From assembly GCA_031263965.1 (NCBI GenBank), contig JAISES010000500.1, forward strand, positions 1 to 8,127: a stretch of DNA of 8,127 bases, in the 5' to 3' direction. Shown here piece by piece: positions 1 through 6,861 of the stretch; position 1 is the first letter of the stretch, and each line of letters starts with the position of its first letter. This DNA comes from Prevotella sp. (GTDB taxonomy: Bacteria > Bacteroidota > Bacteroidia > Bacteroidales > Dysgonomonadaceae). A program made the translations under genes and the position numbers. The notes under the pieces were generated by a model. That model had not been told where the DNA came from. It did no database searches and worked only from the letters and a program-made list of their open reading frames with translations.

Positions 1-590
1 TCAAAGTCTGTTCCGACTGCTTCTCTTACAGCGCTGGATACTTCGAAAGCCAGATCCTGTTGTTGAACGGTAAGTGTCAGGTTTGAAGACAAATCATCAC
101 CGTATAAATAATTGGTATGGGCAAACGGGTCAAACTTCAATCCGGTAAAACCGGCTTCTTTTACCTTCAATGCTTGTCGGGCATAATCGTCGGCTGTATG
201 CCCTCCACCTGTAAACCAATAATTGGCATATAACAAAATATCTTTTCTATATGCACCGCCCAATAATTCATAGCATGGAACGCCCAAAACTTTTCCTTTC
301 AGGTCAAGCAGAGCCATGTCGATACCACTGATTGCGCACAGACTTGCCCCGTAAGGCCCTATCCAGTTTAGGTCACGGTATAATTTAGTCCAGATAAAAT
401 CGGTTCTCATAGGATCGAGTCCGATAATCCGTTCTCCTGCGTGTTTGGCAGCAGCATATACTATCGGGCTACCCGGCCAGTTGGTCGCTTCGCCAATGCC
501 GGTATATCCTTCATCCGTATATATTTTCAACAATGTCCAGTTGTATTTCACCCCTTCCACCAACCAAACTTTCACATCCGTTATTTTCAT
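1..590 (-). CDS. Mandelate racemase/muconate lactonizing-type enolase-superfamily enzyme, likely sugar-acid dehydratase (partial, C-terminus off window)
   Basis: The first 196 residues are visible; the frame stays open to base 1, so about half of a usual 370-400 residue protein is missing. The start is the ATG at 588-590, 11 bases after the stop of the upstream aldolase gene. Residues 1-115 form the capping domain, with specificity loops at about 31-42 (GEATNWPGSP) and 74-81. The family signature lies at 86-112 (AISGIDMALLDLKGK, then the LLGG end). The barrel follows, with a KxD motif at K152-F-D154, where Lys152 is the expected acid/base residue. The metal ligands and the opposite-face His/Asp lie beyond the window. 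Members of the mandelate racemase subgroup mostly dehydrate aldonic or aldaric acids to 2-keto-3-deoxy acids, or racemise or cycloisomerise related substrates. Its place after an aldolase and a hydroxyacid dehydrogenase favours a cytoplasmic sugar-acid dehydratase. The substrate cannot be read from this half; galactonate, rhamnonate or aldarate types are all possible. Confidence 0.88.
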   Translation of the reverse strand, partial: MKITDVKVWLVEGVKYNWTLLKIYTDEGYTGIGEATNWPGSPIVYAAAKHAGERIIGLDPMRTDFIWTKLYRDLNWIGPYGASLCAISGIDMALLDLKGKVLGVPCYELLGGAYRKDILLYANYWFTGGGHTADDYARQALKVKEAGFTGLKFDPFAHTNYLYGDDLSSNLTLTVQQQDLAFEVSSAVREAVGTDF

Positions 591-601
591 ATCGCTTTTG
601 A

Positions 602-1294
602 TTACATAATTCCAAATGCATCGAATGCATTGCGGGCTTTCATCCCTTCCTGTATCTTTTTCAACACCATACGTTCGCCACGCGCTTTCTCCAATGCCTT
701 GCTAAACACCTCGTTTTCTATCTTGCGAGGAACTATGCAAACGCCGTCGATATCCCCTATCACCATGTCTCCATCGTTTATCACAACTCCCCCCATTTCA
801 ATCGGAACCCGGTAATCGATAACTTTCCCGCGCGGAGCCTGGTCTTGCGCATACGGGCCATAAGAAAAGCAGGGAAAATTCAACGCCAATATCCCTTTCG
901 TATCACGGGAATATCCGTTTACTACGGCTCCCGCCGCTTTGCACCGAATCGCCCTTGCACTCATCAGCTCTCCCCATAAAGCATAGCATGGAGACGAACC
1001 CGAACAGACATATATCTCATCCTCCCTCAGATCATCCAATGCCTCCAGCATCAGGCCGAATGATTTTTTCAATAGCGAATTAGCCCCTTTCTCAGGATCA
1101 TGCTCCGGCATATCGGCCTCCAAGACCGTCATAGCTCTTCCAACGGCTACCATATCATCCCGCAACGGCCGGATGTACGGAGGCAAAAACTGATGAAGAT
1201 ACCCCATCTTATCCATGATATCGCCGATTACAGCCGTATATAACTCAGCCCTGATAAGCCCAAACAATGCTTCGTCGTCTTTCCACTCTTTCAT
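602..1294 (-). CDS. RraA/HMG-aldolase family protein, likely 2-oxo acid aldolase or decarboxylase
   Basis: This 230-residue protein is complete and of normal length for the RraA-like family. The family fold is seen in order: the helix around 17-31 (ELYTAVIGDIMDKMGY), the GRAMT strand at 52-56, the G108-E109 turn that binds pyruvate in relatives, the AAGAVVNGYSRD block at 120-131, and the GDIDGVCIVPR segment at 180-190. Arg130-Asp131 match the Arg-Asp pair of 4-hydroxy-4-methyl-2-oxoglutarate (HMG) aldolase, where Arg binds the substrate carboxylate and Asp helps place the divalent metal. Enzymes of this family retro-aldol cleave 4-hydroxy-2-oxo acids to pyruvate and often decarboxylate oxaloacetate. 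Its ATG overlaps the TGA of the upstream dehydrogenase as ATGA (1291-1294), implying translational coupling. Between that dehydrogenase and a sugar-acid dehydratase, a cytoplasmic catabolic aldolase is the best reading (inference). A role as an RNase E regulator is unlikely. Confidence 0.87.
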   Translation of the reverse strand: MKEWKDDEALFGLIRAELYTAVIGDIMDKMGYLHQFLPPYIRPLRDDMVAVGRAMTVLEADMPEHDPEKGANSLLKKSFGLMLEALDDLREDEIYVCSGSSPCYALWGELMSARAIRCKAAGAVVNGYSRDTKGILALNFPCFSYGPYAQDQAPRGKVIDYRVPIEMGGVVINDGDMVIGDIDGVCIVPRKIENEVFSKALEKARGERMVLKKIQEGMKARNAFDAFGIM

Positions 1295-2244
1295 ATCACT
1301 TGATTTATAGGCGTCAATGGTTTCTTTCCTTCCAATACCGCTAATACGTTTTCCGTTGCCAATTCCTGCGATTTATATCTGCTTGAAACGGTTCCTCCTC
1401 CCACGTGAGGAGTCAAAAATACGTTTTTCATTGTCAATAATTCAGGAGAAACGGCAGGTTCATTCTCAAATACATCCAAAACCGCCCCTCCTAAATGTCC
1501 GGACAAAAGGGCGTCTACCAAATCCTTTTCACACATAATTCCTCCCCTGGAGGCATTGATAAATATCGATCCTTTTTTCATTTGCAAGAAAACATTCCGA
1601 TTAAACAACCCTTTGTTTTCCTGGCTCATCGGTATATGAACAGATACAAAATCACTTTCAGACAACAATTGCCCTAACGAACAATACTGTTCACCTTCCG
1701 CCGGGCAACTGTCATAACAGAGCACATCCATTCCAAAAGATTCGGCAATAGGTTTTAAATAACGGCCAATCTTCCCGTAACCGATAATTCCCAATGTCTT
1801 ATCCTGCAATGAACGGCCATCCCATCTGCCGGGCTCGAAACGGGCCCATTCACCTGACCGGACAAAATCCCCGACTTCAACCAAACGGCGGGAAATGCAA
1901 ATCATACCCGCAATAACAATCTCGACGACAGGATATGCAAAATATTCGGGCGTATTCGTCAACCAAATGCCGCGCCTGGTCAATTCTTCCACATCCACAT
2001 TATCATACCCGATTGCCACATTCGAAACAATCTTTAACCGCCCGGCCATCTCTATAAGTTCTTTATCAATACATATATCACCCACATTGATGATGGCTGT
2101 TGTGTCTTTTATACAACTTAACGCCTTATCACGAGGCATCAAATCAAACTTATCAGTTTCCCAGGGAATTACTTCCGCTACTTTTTCCAGTTTCCCTACT
2201 AATTCTTCCGGAAATAAGGATGTAATTATTATCTTATCTTTCAT
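1291..2244 (-). CDS. D-isomer-specific 2-hydroxyacid dehydrogenase, NAD(P)-dependent
   Basis: This 317-residue protein has the usual length and layout of the D-2-hydroxyacid dehydrogenase family. The substrate-binding lobe (about 1-98 and 290-317) contains the typical stretch SNVAIGYDNVDVEELTRRG at 74-92. The nucleotide-binding lobe has GYGKIG at 155-160 and Asp178 at the end of the second strand, which points to NAD rather than NADP. The catalytic trio is Arg233 (NASRGG), Glu262 (ENEP) and His280 (TPHVGG). Such enzymes interconvert 2-oxo acids with D-2-hydroxy acids, for example glyoxylate, hydroxypyruvate or 2-ketogluconate. There is no signal peptide, so it is cytoplasmic. Its last four bases overlap the aldolase start. 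Beside an aldolase and a dehydratase it may reduce an aldolase product or oxidise an incoming hydroxy acid; the direction and substrate are not determined by sequence. The start at 2242-2244 follows the esterase stop by 16 bases. Confidence 0.92.
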   Translation of the reverse strand: MKDKIIITSLFPEELVGKLEKVAEVIPWETDKFDLMPRDKALSCIKDTTAIINVGDICIDKELIEMAGRLKIVSNVAIGYDNVDVEELTRRGIWLTNTPEYFAYPVVEIVIAGMICISRRLVEVGDFVRSGEWARFEPGRWDGRSLQDKTLGIIGYGKIGRYLKPIAESFGMDVLCYDSCPAEGEQYCSLGQLLSESDFVSVHIPMSQENKGLFNRNVFLQMKKGSIFINASRGGIMCEKDLVDALLSGHLGGAVLDVFENEPAVSPELLTMKNVFLTPHVGGGTVSSRYKSQELATENVLAVLEGKKPLTPINQVI

Positions 2245-2260
2245 TCGTCACTATTTAATA

Positions 2261-3649
2261 CTAAAAGCTATCCGTTCTGAAAGGAGCAACCGGAAGCCCG
2301 GTTTCGTCAAACAGGCAAGGCTCATAACTATCCGTAAAGCAATATCTGACATATACGGGATTCTTTACTTTTGCAGACCAGACATAAAGCCGGTTCTCCT
2401 TTATTTTCCCATTTGCAGGAGAAAACAATCCGTCTTCCCCTGCAACTTCAAGCCCACTGCAAGCCGGCTTAATCGTCAATTTTTCCACGTCTTTAAATTG
2501 GATGACGGCTTTTCCCTTTTCAAAATGTATTTTATTAAATGTCGGGCTTTTATATCCCTTTATGTTTTGTTTATAATGATCTCCCAATGCGAGATTCGCC
2601 AACCGGTATCCGACCATCTTCTTAGATACCGGATGAATATCATTCAGATCGTCAACCAAATCGGAAATGACAATCAATCCCGTCTTTTTTACTTTCTGAG
2701 TAAAAATTTCCTGCTGTTCACGTAAAAGAGCAGGTGTGTTAGCAGCCGAATTATATTTGTATGGGGCTATTTGTACCACATAAAAAGGAAATTCAATACC
2801 AAAACGATCTCTCCATGAAGCTACCATTGAACCCAGAAGCTTAGCATATACCCTATGATGTGAATGGTTAGATTCTCCTTGATACCAAATACACCCTGCA
2901 ATAGAATAGGGAATGATGGGGTGAATCATCCAATTATATAATACGCCCGGTTTGCTCGGACGTGTCTCCCAAAGCTCTTTACATAAGTCATTGCTTATCT
3001 CTTCATCTTTTTCAACAACTTCATCGGGCGTCCATGCTTCGGCTGGAGTTCCTCCATACGACGAAACGATAATACCGATGGGGCATTCTGTTTCTTTATT
3101 TATTTTCTTTGCAAAATAGTATGCGACAGCGCTTGTATGCCGGGCATTCTCAGAAGAGCAGGAAACCCATCGGGCAGAACAATCATTCTGCGGGTTCTCG
3201 GCCCCCTTTCTCGCTATCGAGAATATACGGATATTGGGATTTTCGGCATGTTCAAGTTCCTGCATGGCGTTTTTAGTAGCATTTAAAGCCATTGCCATAT
3301 TTGATTGCCCGCTGCATAACCATACTTCACCTAACATCACATTCCGGAAAACATATTTTTGAGACCCCAAAACAGACAAGGTATAAGGGCCTCCATAGTT
3401 TTTAGTCGGCAGATAAGCTATAAACTTACCCAACACATCTGCTTTTGCACAGACAGTATCATACGGAGCCCAACTCCCTGTTATTTTTACAATTTCGTCC
3501 CGGTTTCCATATCCCCAAACAGCTACATTACTCTCTTGCTGAAGCACCATATTGTCTCCAAAAACAGAAGGAATAGAAAGCTGCGCCGATAAAGAATAAC
3601 AACATAAATAATAGAATATAACTCCTGCTAATATTATTTTCTCATTCAT
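2261..3649 (-). CDS. Secreted sialate O-acetylesterase-type SGNH carbohydrate esterase
   Basis: This 462-residue protein starts with a signal peptide (hydrophobic residues 6-20, probable cleavage SLSA|Q at 22-23), so it is exported to the periplasm or beyond. An N-terminal beta region (about 24-105) holds the family opening SIPSVFGDNMVLQQ. The SGNH/SASA hydrolase core follows. The nucleophile is Ser116 in CSGQSNM (112-118). The conserved block GCIWYQGESN is at 252-261, and His339 in DIHP (337-340) is the likely catalytic His. A C-terminal beta domain covers about 365-462. The family removes O-acetyl groups from sugars; sialic acid is the named substrate, but family members also act on other acetylated glycans. 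Its position directly after the double-propeller protein suggests it clears acetyl groups that block that enzyme (inference). Length is in the normal 460-640 range and no key residue appears lost. It starts 23 bases after the preceding stop. Confidence 0.9.
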   Translation of the reverse strand: MNEKIILAGVIFYYLCCYSLSAQLSIPSVFGDNMVLQQESNVAVWGYGNRDEIVKITGSWAPYDTVCAKADVLGKFIAYLPTKNYGGPYTLSVLGSQKYVFRNVMLGEVWLCSGQSNMAMALNATKNAMQELEHAENPNIRIFSIARKGAENPQNDCSARWVSCSSENARHTSAVAYYFAKKINKETECPIGIIVSSYGGTPAEAWTPDEVVEKDEEISNDLCKELWETRPSKPGVLYNWMIHPIIPYSIAGCIWYQGESNHSHHRVYAKLLGSMVASWRDRFGIEFPFYVVQIAPYKYNSAANTPALLREQQEIFTQKVKKTGLIVISDLVDDLNDIHPVSKKMVGYRLANLALGDHYKQNIKGYKSPTFNKIHFEKGKAVIQFKDVEKLTIKPACSGLEVAGEDGLFSPANGKIKENRLYVWSAKVKNPVYVRYCFTDSYEPCLFDETGLPVAPFRTDSF

Positions 3650-3672
3650 AAGCTATCTCTGATATAAATAGT

Positions 3673-6600
3673 TTAAAACATAGATTCCAATTCTTGCAAT
3701 AAAGATTTTGACAAATACTTTCCCAATAGAAAATGCTTCCTGTCCGGATACCATAATGTGAATTCACCGTTTTTTTCAGTAATACTCGGATAGGTTGCAA
3801 CTTCCGCTGTTCCTTTCGGTCCGACAGGTATATCGTCCGTAGAAAGGAATTCTTTAGATTGGCTGAACCAGATTGGTTGATGGGCTTTAGGCATGAACTT
3901 ACCTAAACAGACAGATGCCGGATTTCTCAAAAAATCACTTTGATTTCCATTATCCCACACTTTTTTAAATTGGTTATATTCCCCTTTTTGACCAGCGTTA
4001 TTATAATGAATTAGAAGAAACCTGTTCTCCGATAATGAATAGATTGGACAAGAGGCCATTGGGTTTTTTATCATTTCACCTCCATCTTTGTAACGTAACA
4101 CCTCCGGTTTTCTCCATGTTTCACCATTATCATCGGATACCGAATACCATATATACCCGGTCATTGTCCTCATAACCGTGAAAAGCCTTTTATCAGGCAG
4201 TAAAACGACGGCAGGCTCTTGGGCGACCGATATCGGATAATCCCGATGAGGCACTTCTATTCCTTTTCTCTTTTTGGGAAGCCATGTTATAATTAAATTT
4301 TCGGGAAGAGGATTATCGTCAATGTTTTCAAAACGGACAAAATAAGACCTGCTGTCTTGATTTACCCATCCTTGCGCATCAGGTCGTTTGACGACTGTTT
4401 CACTTGTCCATTGCGTGTATCCTCCCACATATCTCCCTCCGCCGTCTCTGATTGGTTTCTGCCATACAATCCAGTTGGGAGTATATGCCGGATCCGGATT
4501 ATCGTATTTATTTTTAGGTACCGAAATATCTTTTCCTTCTATCCACGTATGTCCATTATCATCGGAATAGAAACACCCCAAAACTCCGGAATGCTGCTTA
4601 GTATCCGGGTTCAATGCTTCTTTTGTGAAAAAGCAATAGATTCTTCCTTTTTTTGAAACTACAGGAAAAGCCCAACTTGCCTGTCCTCCCGTCCTCCCGG
4701 AAGCCTTTCCGGTAATAATAACAGGAGGATCCCAATTCTTCCCGTCTTTACTTCGAGCAATTACCGCCCGGTTATCGCCCCTTCCTTCCACACTGCTCTG
4801 TGTCCATATAGCCAATAGCTCTTTAGAATGAGGAGCATCAAAAACGAGGAAATGTTCATTGTCACCATCCTCCTTCCCGTCAGGAAGGTAAACAATAATA
4901 TCAGGGTTTGTCCGAGACCATTCCTTTTCTATTTTAGAAGAAGCTTCTGATGGCGTCCATGAGTGCTTTGCCGAATTATAATTACCAACAGCTTCCGAAA
5001 CCCTGAGCGCCCGGTCATAAATATTCACCTGATGAATTACTCCATTCAATTTAGGCCCGATAAGAAGTTCCCGGCTCCCTTCACTCATTTTAAAATAAGG
5101 GCTGAAACGTCCCCAACCGAATTGACGAGTGTATCCTCCATCATTCAGGAATCCATCTACAATAAATAAGATAATATGTGGGCCGGCATCTACAACAATA
5201 TTTACAAAATGCCTTTTCCCGGGTTTTAACAATCCTTCATCACAGTTCCAAACAACTTTTGTCTGGCCATCACTCAGATTGATTTCTAACGTTTTATTTT
5301 CCGTAGTTTTAACATACCAACCTTGTCCGCTCTCTGCACGTGCATCTAACAATACCTGATCCGGAGATAAGTCTTCCAACGTAAAATCAATCTCAATCGT
5401 ATATCCCTGGCGCGTCATAAAACCACGTTGATCCATTGAGTTATTGTTACGTATATAAAACTTTGATAATGAAGGACATTTAACGGATTGAGGAAATAAG
5501 CTGCTATTGTTTAACCAATTCATTTGCAAACCGGCTGTTGCTTTGTCTTTATTATCAAACTGTCCCCACAAACCTTTTAATAATGTCTCGTCAACCTGAT
5601 GAACCCTGGCAATATCTTTCTGTGTTTCAGAAATATAATAGTTTCCTTTATCTTCTATTAGATCAGGATAACTCATTCTTATCAAAGGGTCATCATCATA
5701 AAGGGAAATTTCCGGCTGCGCCCAACGAATAATTTTCCCCCCAGGAGTATCAGCCTCTACTCCCCCCGATAACCATACCGGATTACGGTCATCATAAGCC
5801 ATATTACGCCTGTTAGGATGTTCTTTAATAAAACGTCCTCCATGATTATGATACCAATATAGATATTTGCCGTTTTCGCATTTCCATACAAAATTAGCAG
5901 CCCGCGGATGTTTTACCAAGCGCCCATTATCATATTTCATATAGTGAGGCGTTTCCCAGGTATGCCCGCCATCACGACTATATGTACAAGCAGGATACCC
6001 GTCTATGGTACGATAGACACAAAAAAGAGAACCGTCGCTTAGCTCCGTAAAACTTTGTTCGGCTGCAATCGGGCCTCCACCCGGAGGCGTCTTAAGTCCG
6101 ACGTCACCATCAGGAAGCGTATTCCATTTGGCTTTCGCCGGATTTTGCACGGTAAAGAGATTCGGGCTTTGTAATAATACACCTTCATTTGAAGTAAAAA
6201 AACCATCCCCAAAACCTCCTACTTTAATAAGTGGCACATAAGCCGAACCCTTATAGTTAAAAGCTTTCCCTACATTCCAGAAAAAACGTATTTTCCCTTG
6301 ATAGACATTATTTCGATCAATTTCAAATTCACGTACAGGAATTGTAAATCGATCCTTTGACCAGGTTTTCCCATGATCATCAGAATATTTAAAAACAAAA
6401 TACCCTTGACTGTCAACCCTCTTAACTTGTCCATCTCGATATGGAGGGTTGTCTCCAAGAACAAACCGGGTATTATCCGTATTATGATTATAAAAAACAA
6501 ATACTCTCCCGGAAGGAGCTTTTAACAGTACCGCATAGGATGCTTCAGGGCCATCAGCCGGTTCTACGTCCACCCAATCGCCCCATGTCTTACCTTGATC

Positions 6601-6834
6601 AAGGCTTCGTTGTGTTACAATGTGTTGTCCAGACGCCCCCTCATGCCCTACGCCGGTAGTTATTACACAAAGCCAGGCGCCATCATCCGCCTTAACGATG
6701 TAAGGTTGATCACTATAACTTTCATCCGGAATAACAGAACCCATAGAAATATGCCTCGAATCTGTAATTTCCTGAGCATGTAAAGATACGGCTATCCCCC
6801 ATATAATCAATAATTGAACGAGTTGTCTATGCAT
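3673..6834 (-). CDS. Secreted double sialidase-fold (BNR/Asp-box) protein with central LamG-like domain, probable glycan-active enzyme
   Basis: This is a 1053-residue protein. Residues 1-20 are a signal peptide (cleavage VSLHA|Q), so it is exported. Residues about 25-425 form a first sialidase-like beta-propeller with Asp-boxes at 77-84 (SLDQGKTW), 151-158 and 286-293. Residues about 455-622 look like a LamG/concanavalin A-like jelly roll, ending LNGVIHQVNIYDRAL at 596-610. Residues about 640-1050 form a second propeller with Asp-boxes at 695-701, 757-764 and 900-907. The halves align with each other. Glu259, Arg275, Arg350 and Tyr389 in the first match Glu873, Arg889, Arg970 and Tyr1015 in the second, and these resemble the sialidase Glu, two Arg and nucleophile Tyr. 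The classical RIP Arg is replaced by Gln43 (SDQPY), and no acid/base Asp is evident before the first Asp-box. It probably acts on a carboxylated sugar other than sialic acid, perhaps as a uronate-directed lyase or hydrolase; the function is not proven. It would probably be auto-named exo-alpha-sialidase. Confidence 0.88.
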   Translation of the reverse strand: MHRQLVQLLIIWGIAVSLHAQEITDSRHISMGSVIPDESYSDQPYIVKADDGAWLCVITTGVGHEGASGQHIVTQRSLDQGKTWGDWVDVEPADGPEASYAVLLKAPSGRVFVFYNHNTDNTRFVLGDNPPYRDGQVKRVDSQGYFVFKYSDDHGKTWSKDRFTIPVREFEIDRNNVYQGKIRFFWNVGKAFNYKGSAYVPLIKVGGFGDGFFTSNEGVLLQSPNLFTVQNPAKAKWNTLPDGDVGLKTPPGGGPIAAEQSFTELSDGSLFCVYRTIDGYPACTYSRDGGHTWETPHYMKYDNGRLVKHPRAANFVWKCENGKYLYWYHNHGGRFIKEHPNRRNMAYDDRNPVWLSGGVEADTPGGKIIRWAQPEISLYDDDPLIRMSYPDLIEDKGNYYISETQKDIARVHQVDETLLKGLWGQFDNKDKATAGLQMNWLNNSSLFPQSVKCPSLSKFYIRNNNSMDQRGFMTRQGYTIEIDFTLEDLSPDQVLLDARAESGQGWYVKTTENKTLEINLSDGQTKVVWNCDEGLLKPGKRHFVNIVVDAGPHIILFIVDGFLNDGGYTRQFGWGRFSPYFKMSEGSRELLIGPKLNGVIHQVNIYDRALRVSEAVGNYNSAKHSWTPSEASSKIEKEWSRTNPDIIVYLPDGKEDGDNEHFLVFDAPHSKELLAIWTQSSVEGRGDNRAVIARSKDGKNWDPPVIITGKASGRTGGQASWAFPVVSKKGRIYCFFTKEALNPDTKQHSGVLGCFYSDDNGHTWIEGKDISVPKNKYDNPDPAYTPNWIVWQKPIRDGGGRYVGGYTQWTSETVVKRPDAQGWVNQDSRSYFVRFENIDDNPLPENLIITWLPKKRKGIEVPHRDYPISVAQEPAVVLLPDKRLFTVMRTMTGYIWYSVSDDNGETWRKPEVLRYKDGGEMIKNPMASCPIYSLSENRFLLIHYNNAGQKGEYNQFKKVWDNGNQSDFLRNPASVCLGKFMPKAHQPIWFSQSKEFLSTDDIPVGPKGTAEVATYPSITEKNGEFTLWYPDRKHFLLGKYLSKSLLQELESMF
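3685..4917 (-). repeat. Second copy of internal propeller duplication (protein level)
   Basis: This codes for residues about 640-1050. Key matched positions are E873, R889 (VMRT), the Asp-box 900-907 (SDDNGETW), R970-N-P972 and Y1015 (TYPS). Two of its Asp-boxes are encoded by an identical 14-base run, seen on the plus strand as ccattatcatcgga at 4124-4137 and 4553-4566. That run reflects codons for the same SDDNG motif rather than a mobile repeat. Confidence 0.72.
5560..6762 (-). repeat. First copy of internal propeller duplication (protein level)
   Basis: This codes for residues about 25-425 of the double-propeller protein. It shares with the second copy the order: Asp-box; A-S-Y/W-A segment (98-101 here, 719-722 there); Asp-box; Glu-x15-Arg; Asp-box 11 residues after that Arg; an R-N-P triplet; then a Tyr-Pro (YPD here, YPS there). 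The identical 16- and 11-residue spacings around E259/R275/S286 and E873/R889/S900 support true duplication. Similarity is at protein level; the DNA has diverged. Confidence 0.75.
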
Positions 6835-6861
6835 AATGGTTGATTTATAATTTTCTTTTTT
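6835..6861 (-). promoter_or_regulatory. A-rich leader of the double-propeller gene
   Basis: The 27 bases between the DctP stop and the double-propeller ATG read, on the coding strand, as an A-tract followed by AAAATTATAAATC, with no GGAG-like ribosome binding site. Bacteroidota often start translation from A-rich leaders without a Shine-Dalgarno sequence, and this fits. It is the longest gap in the operon, but no clear -7 TAnnTTTG promoter element is seen. Confidence 0.4.

Noticed and set aside
441..815. A 124-codon plus-strand open frame
   Set aside because: It is antisense to the enolase-superfamily and aldolase genes, with a low-complexity Ser/Ile/Phe/Pro-rich translation and no motif.
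270..993. An 11-base repeat (catagcatgga) near 271 and near 983
   Set aside because: Both copies lie in coding sequence and encode the same short Pro-Cys-Tyr run in unrelated proteins; chance is enough.
602..1294. Calling the RraA-like protein a ribonuclease E activity regulator
   Set aside because: The Arg-Asp pair of the aldolase members is kept and the gene sits among sugar-acid enzymes; the regulator name applies to a small proteobacterial subset.
1895..2725. A 276-codon plus-strand open frame
   Set aside because: It lies antisense across the dehydrogenase and esterase genes, both of which have clear family motifs and intact catalytic residues; its translation has no recognisable domain and reads as a shadow.
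6270..6500. A 76-codon minus-strand open frame inside the double-propeller gene
   Set aside because: It is an alternative frame within a region that codes for the first propeller and its second Asp-box; no independent start signal or motif.
2245..6861. Possible internal promoters or terminators in the gaps at 2245-2260, 3650-3672 and 6835-6861
   Set aside because: The gaps are 16-27 bases, with no hairpin plus T-run and no convincing TAnnTTTG/TTG promoter pair; the A/T-richness fits translation leaders.
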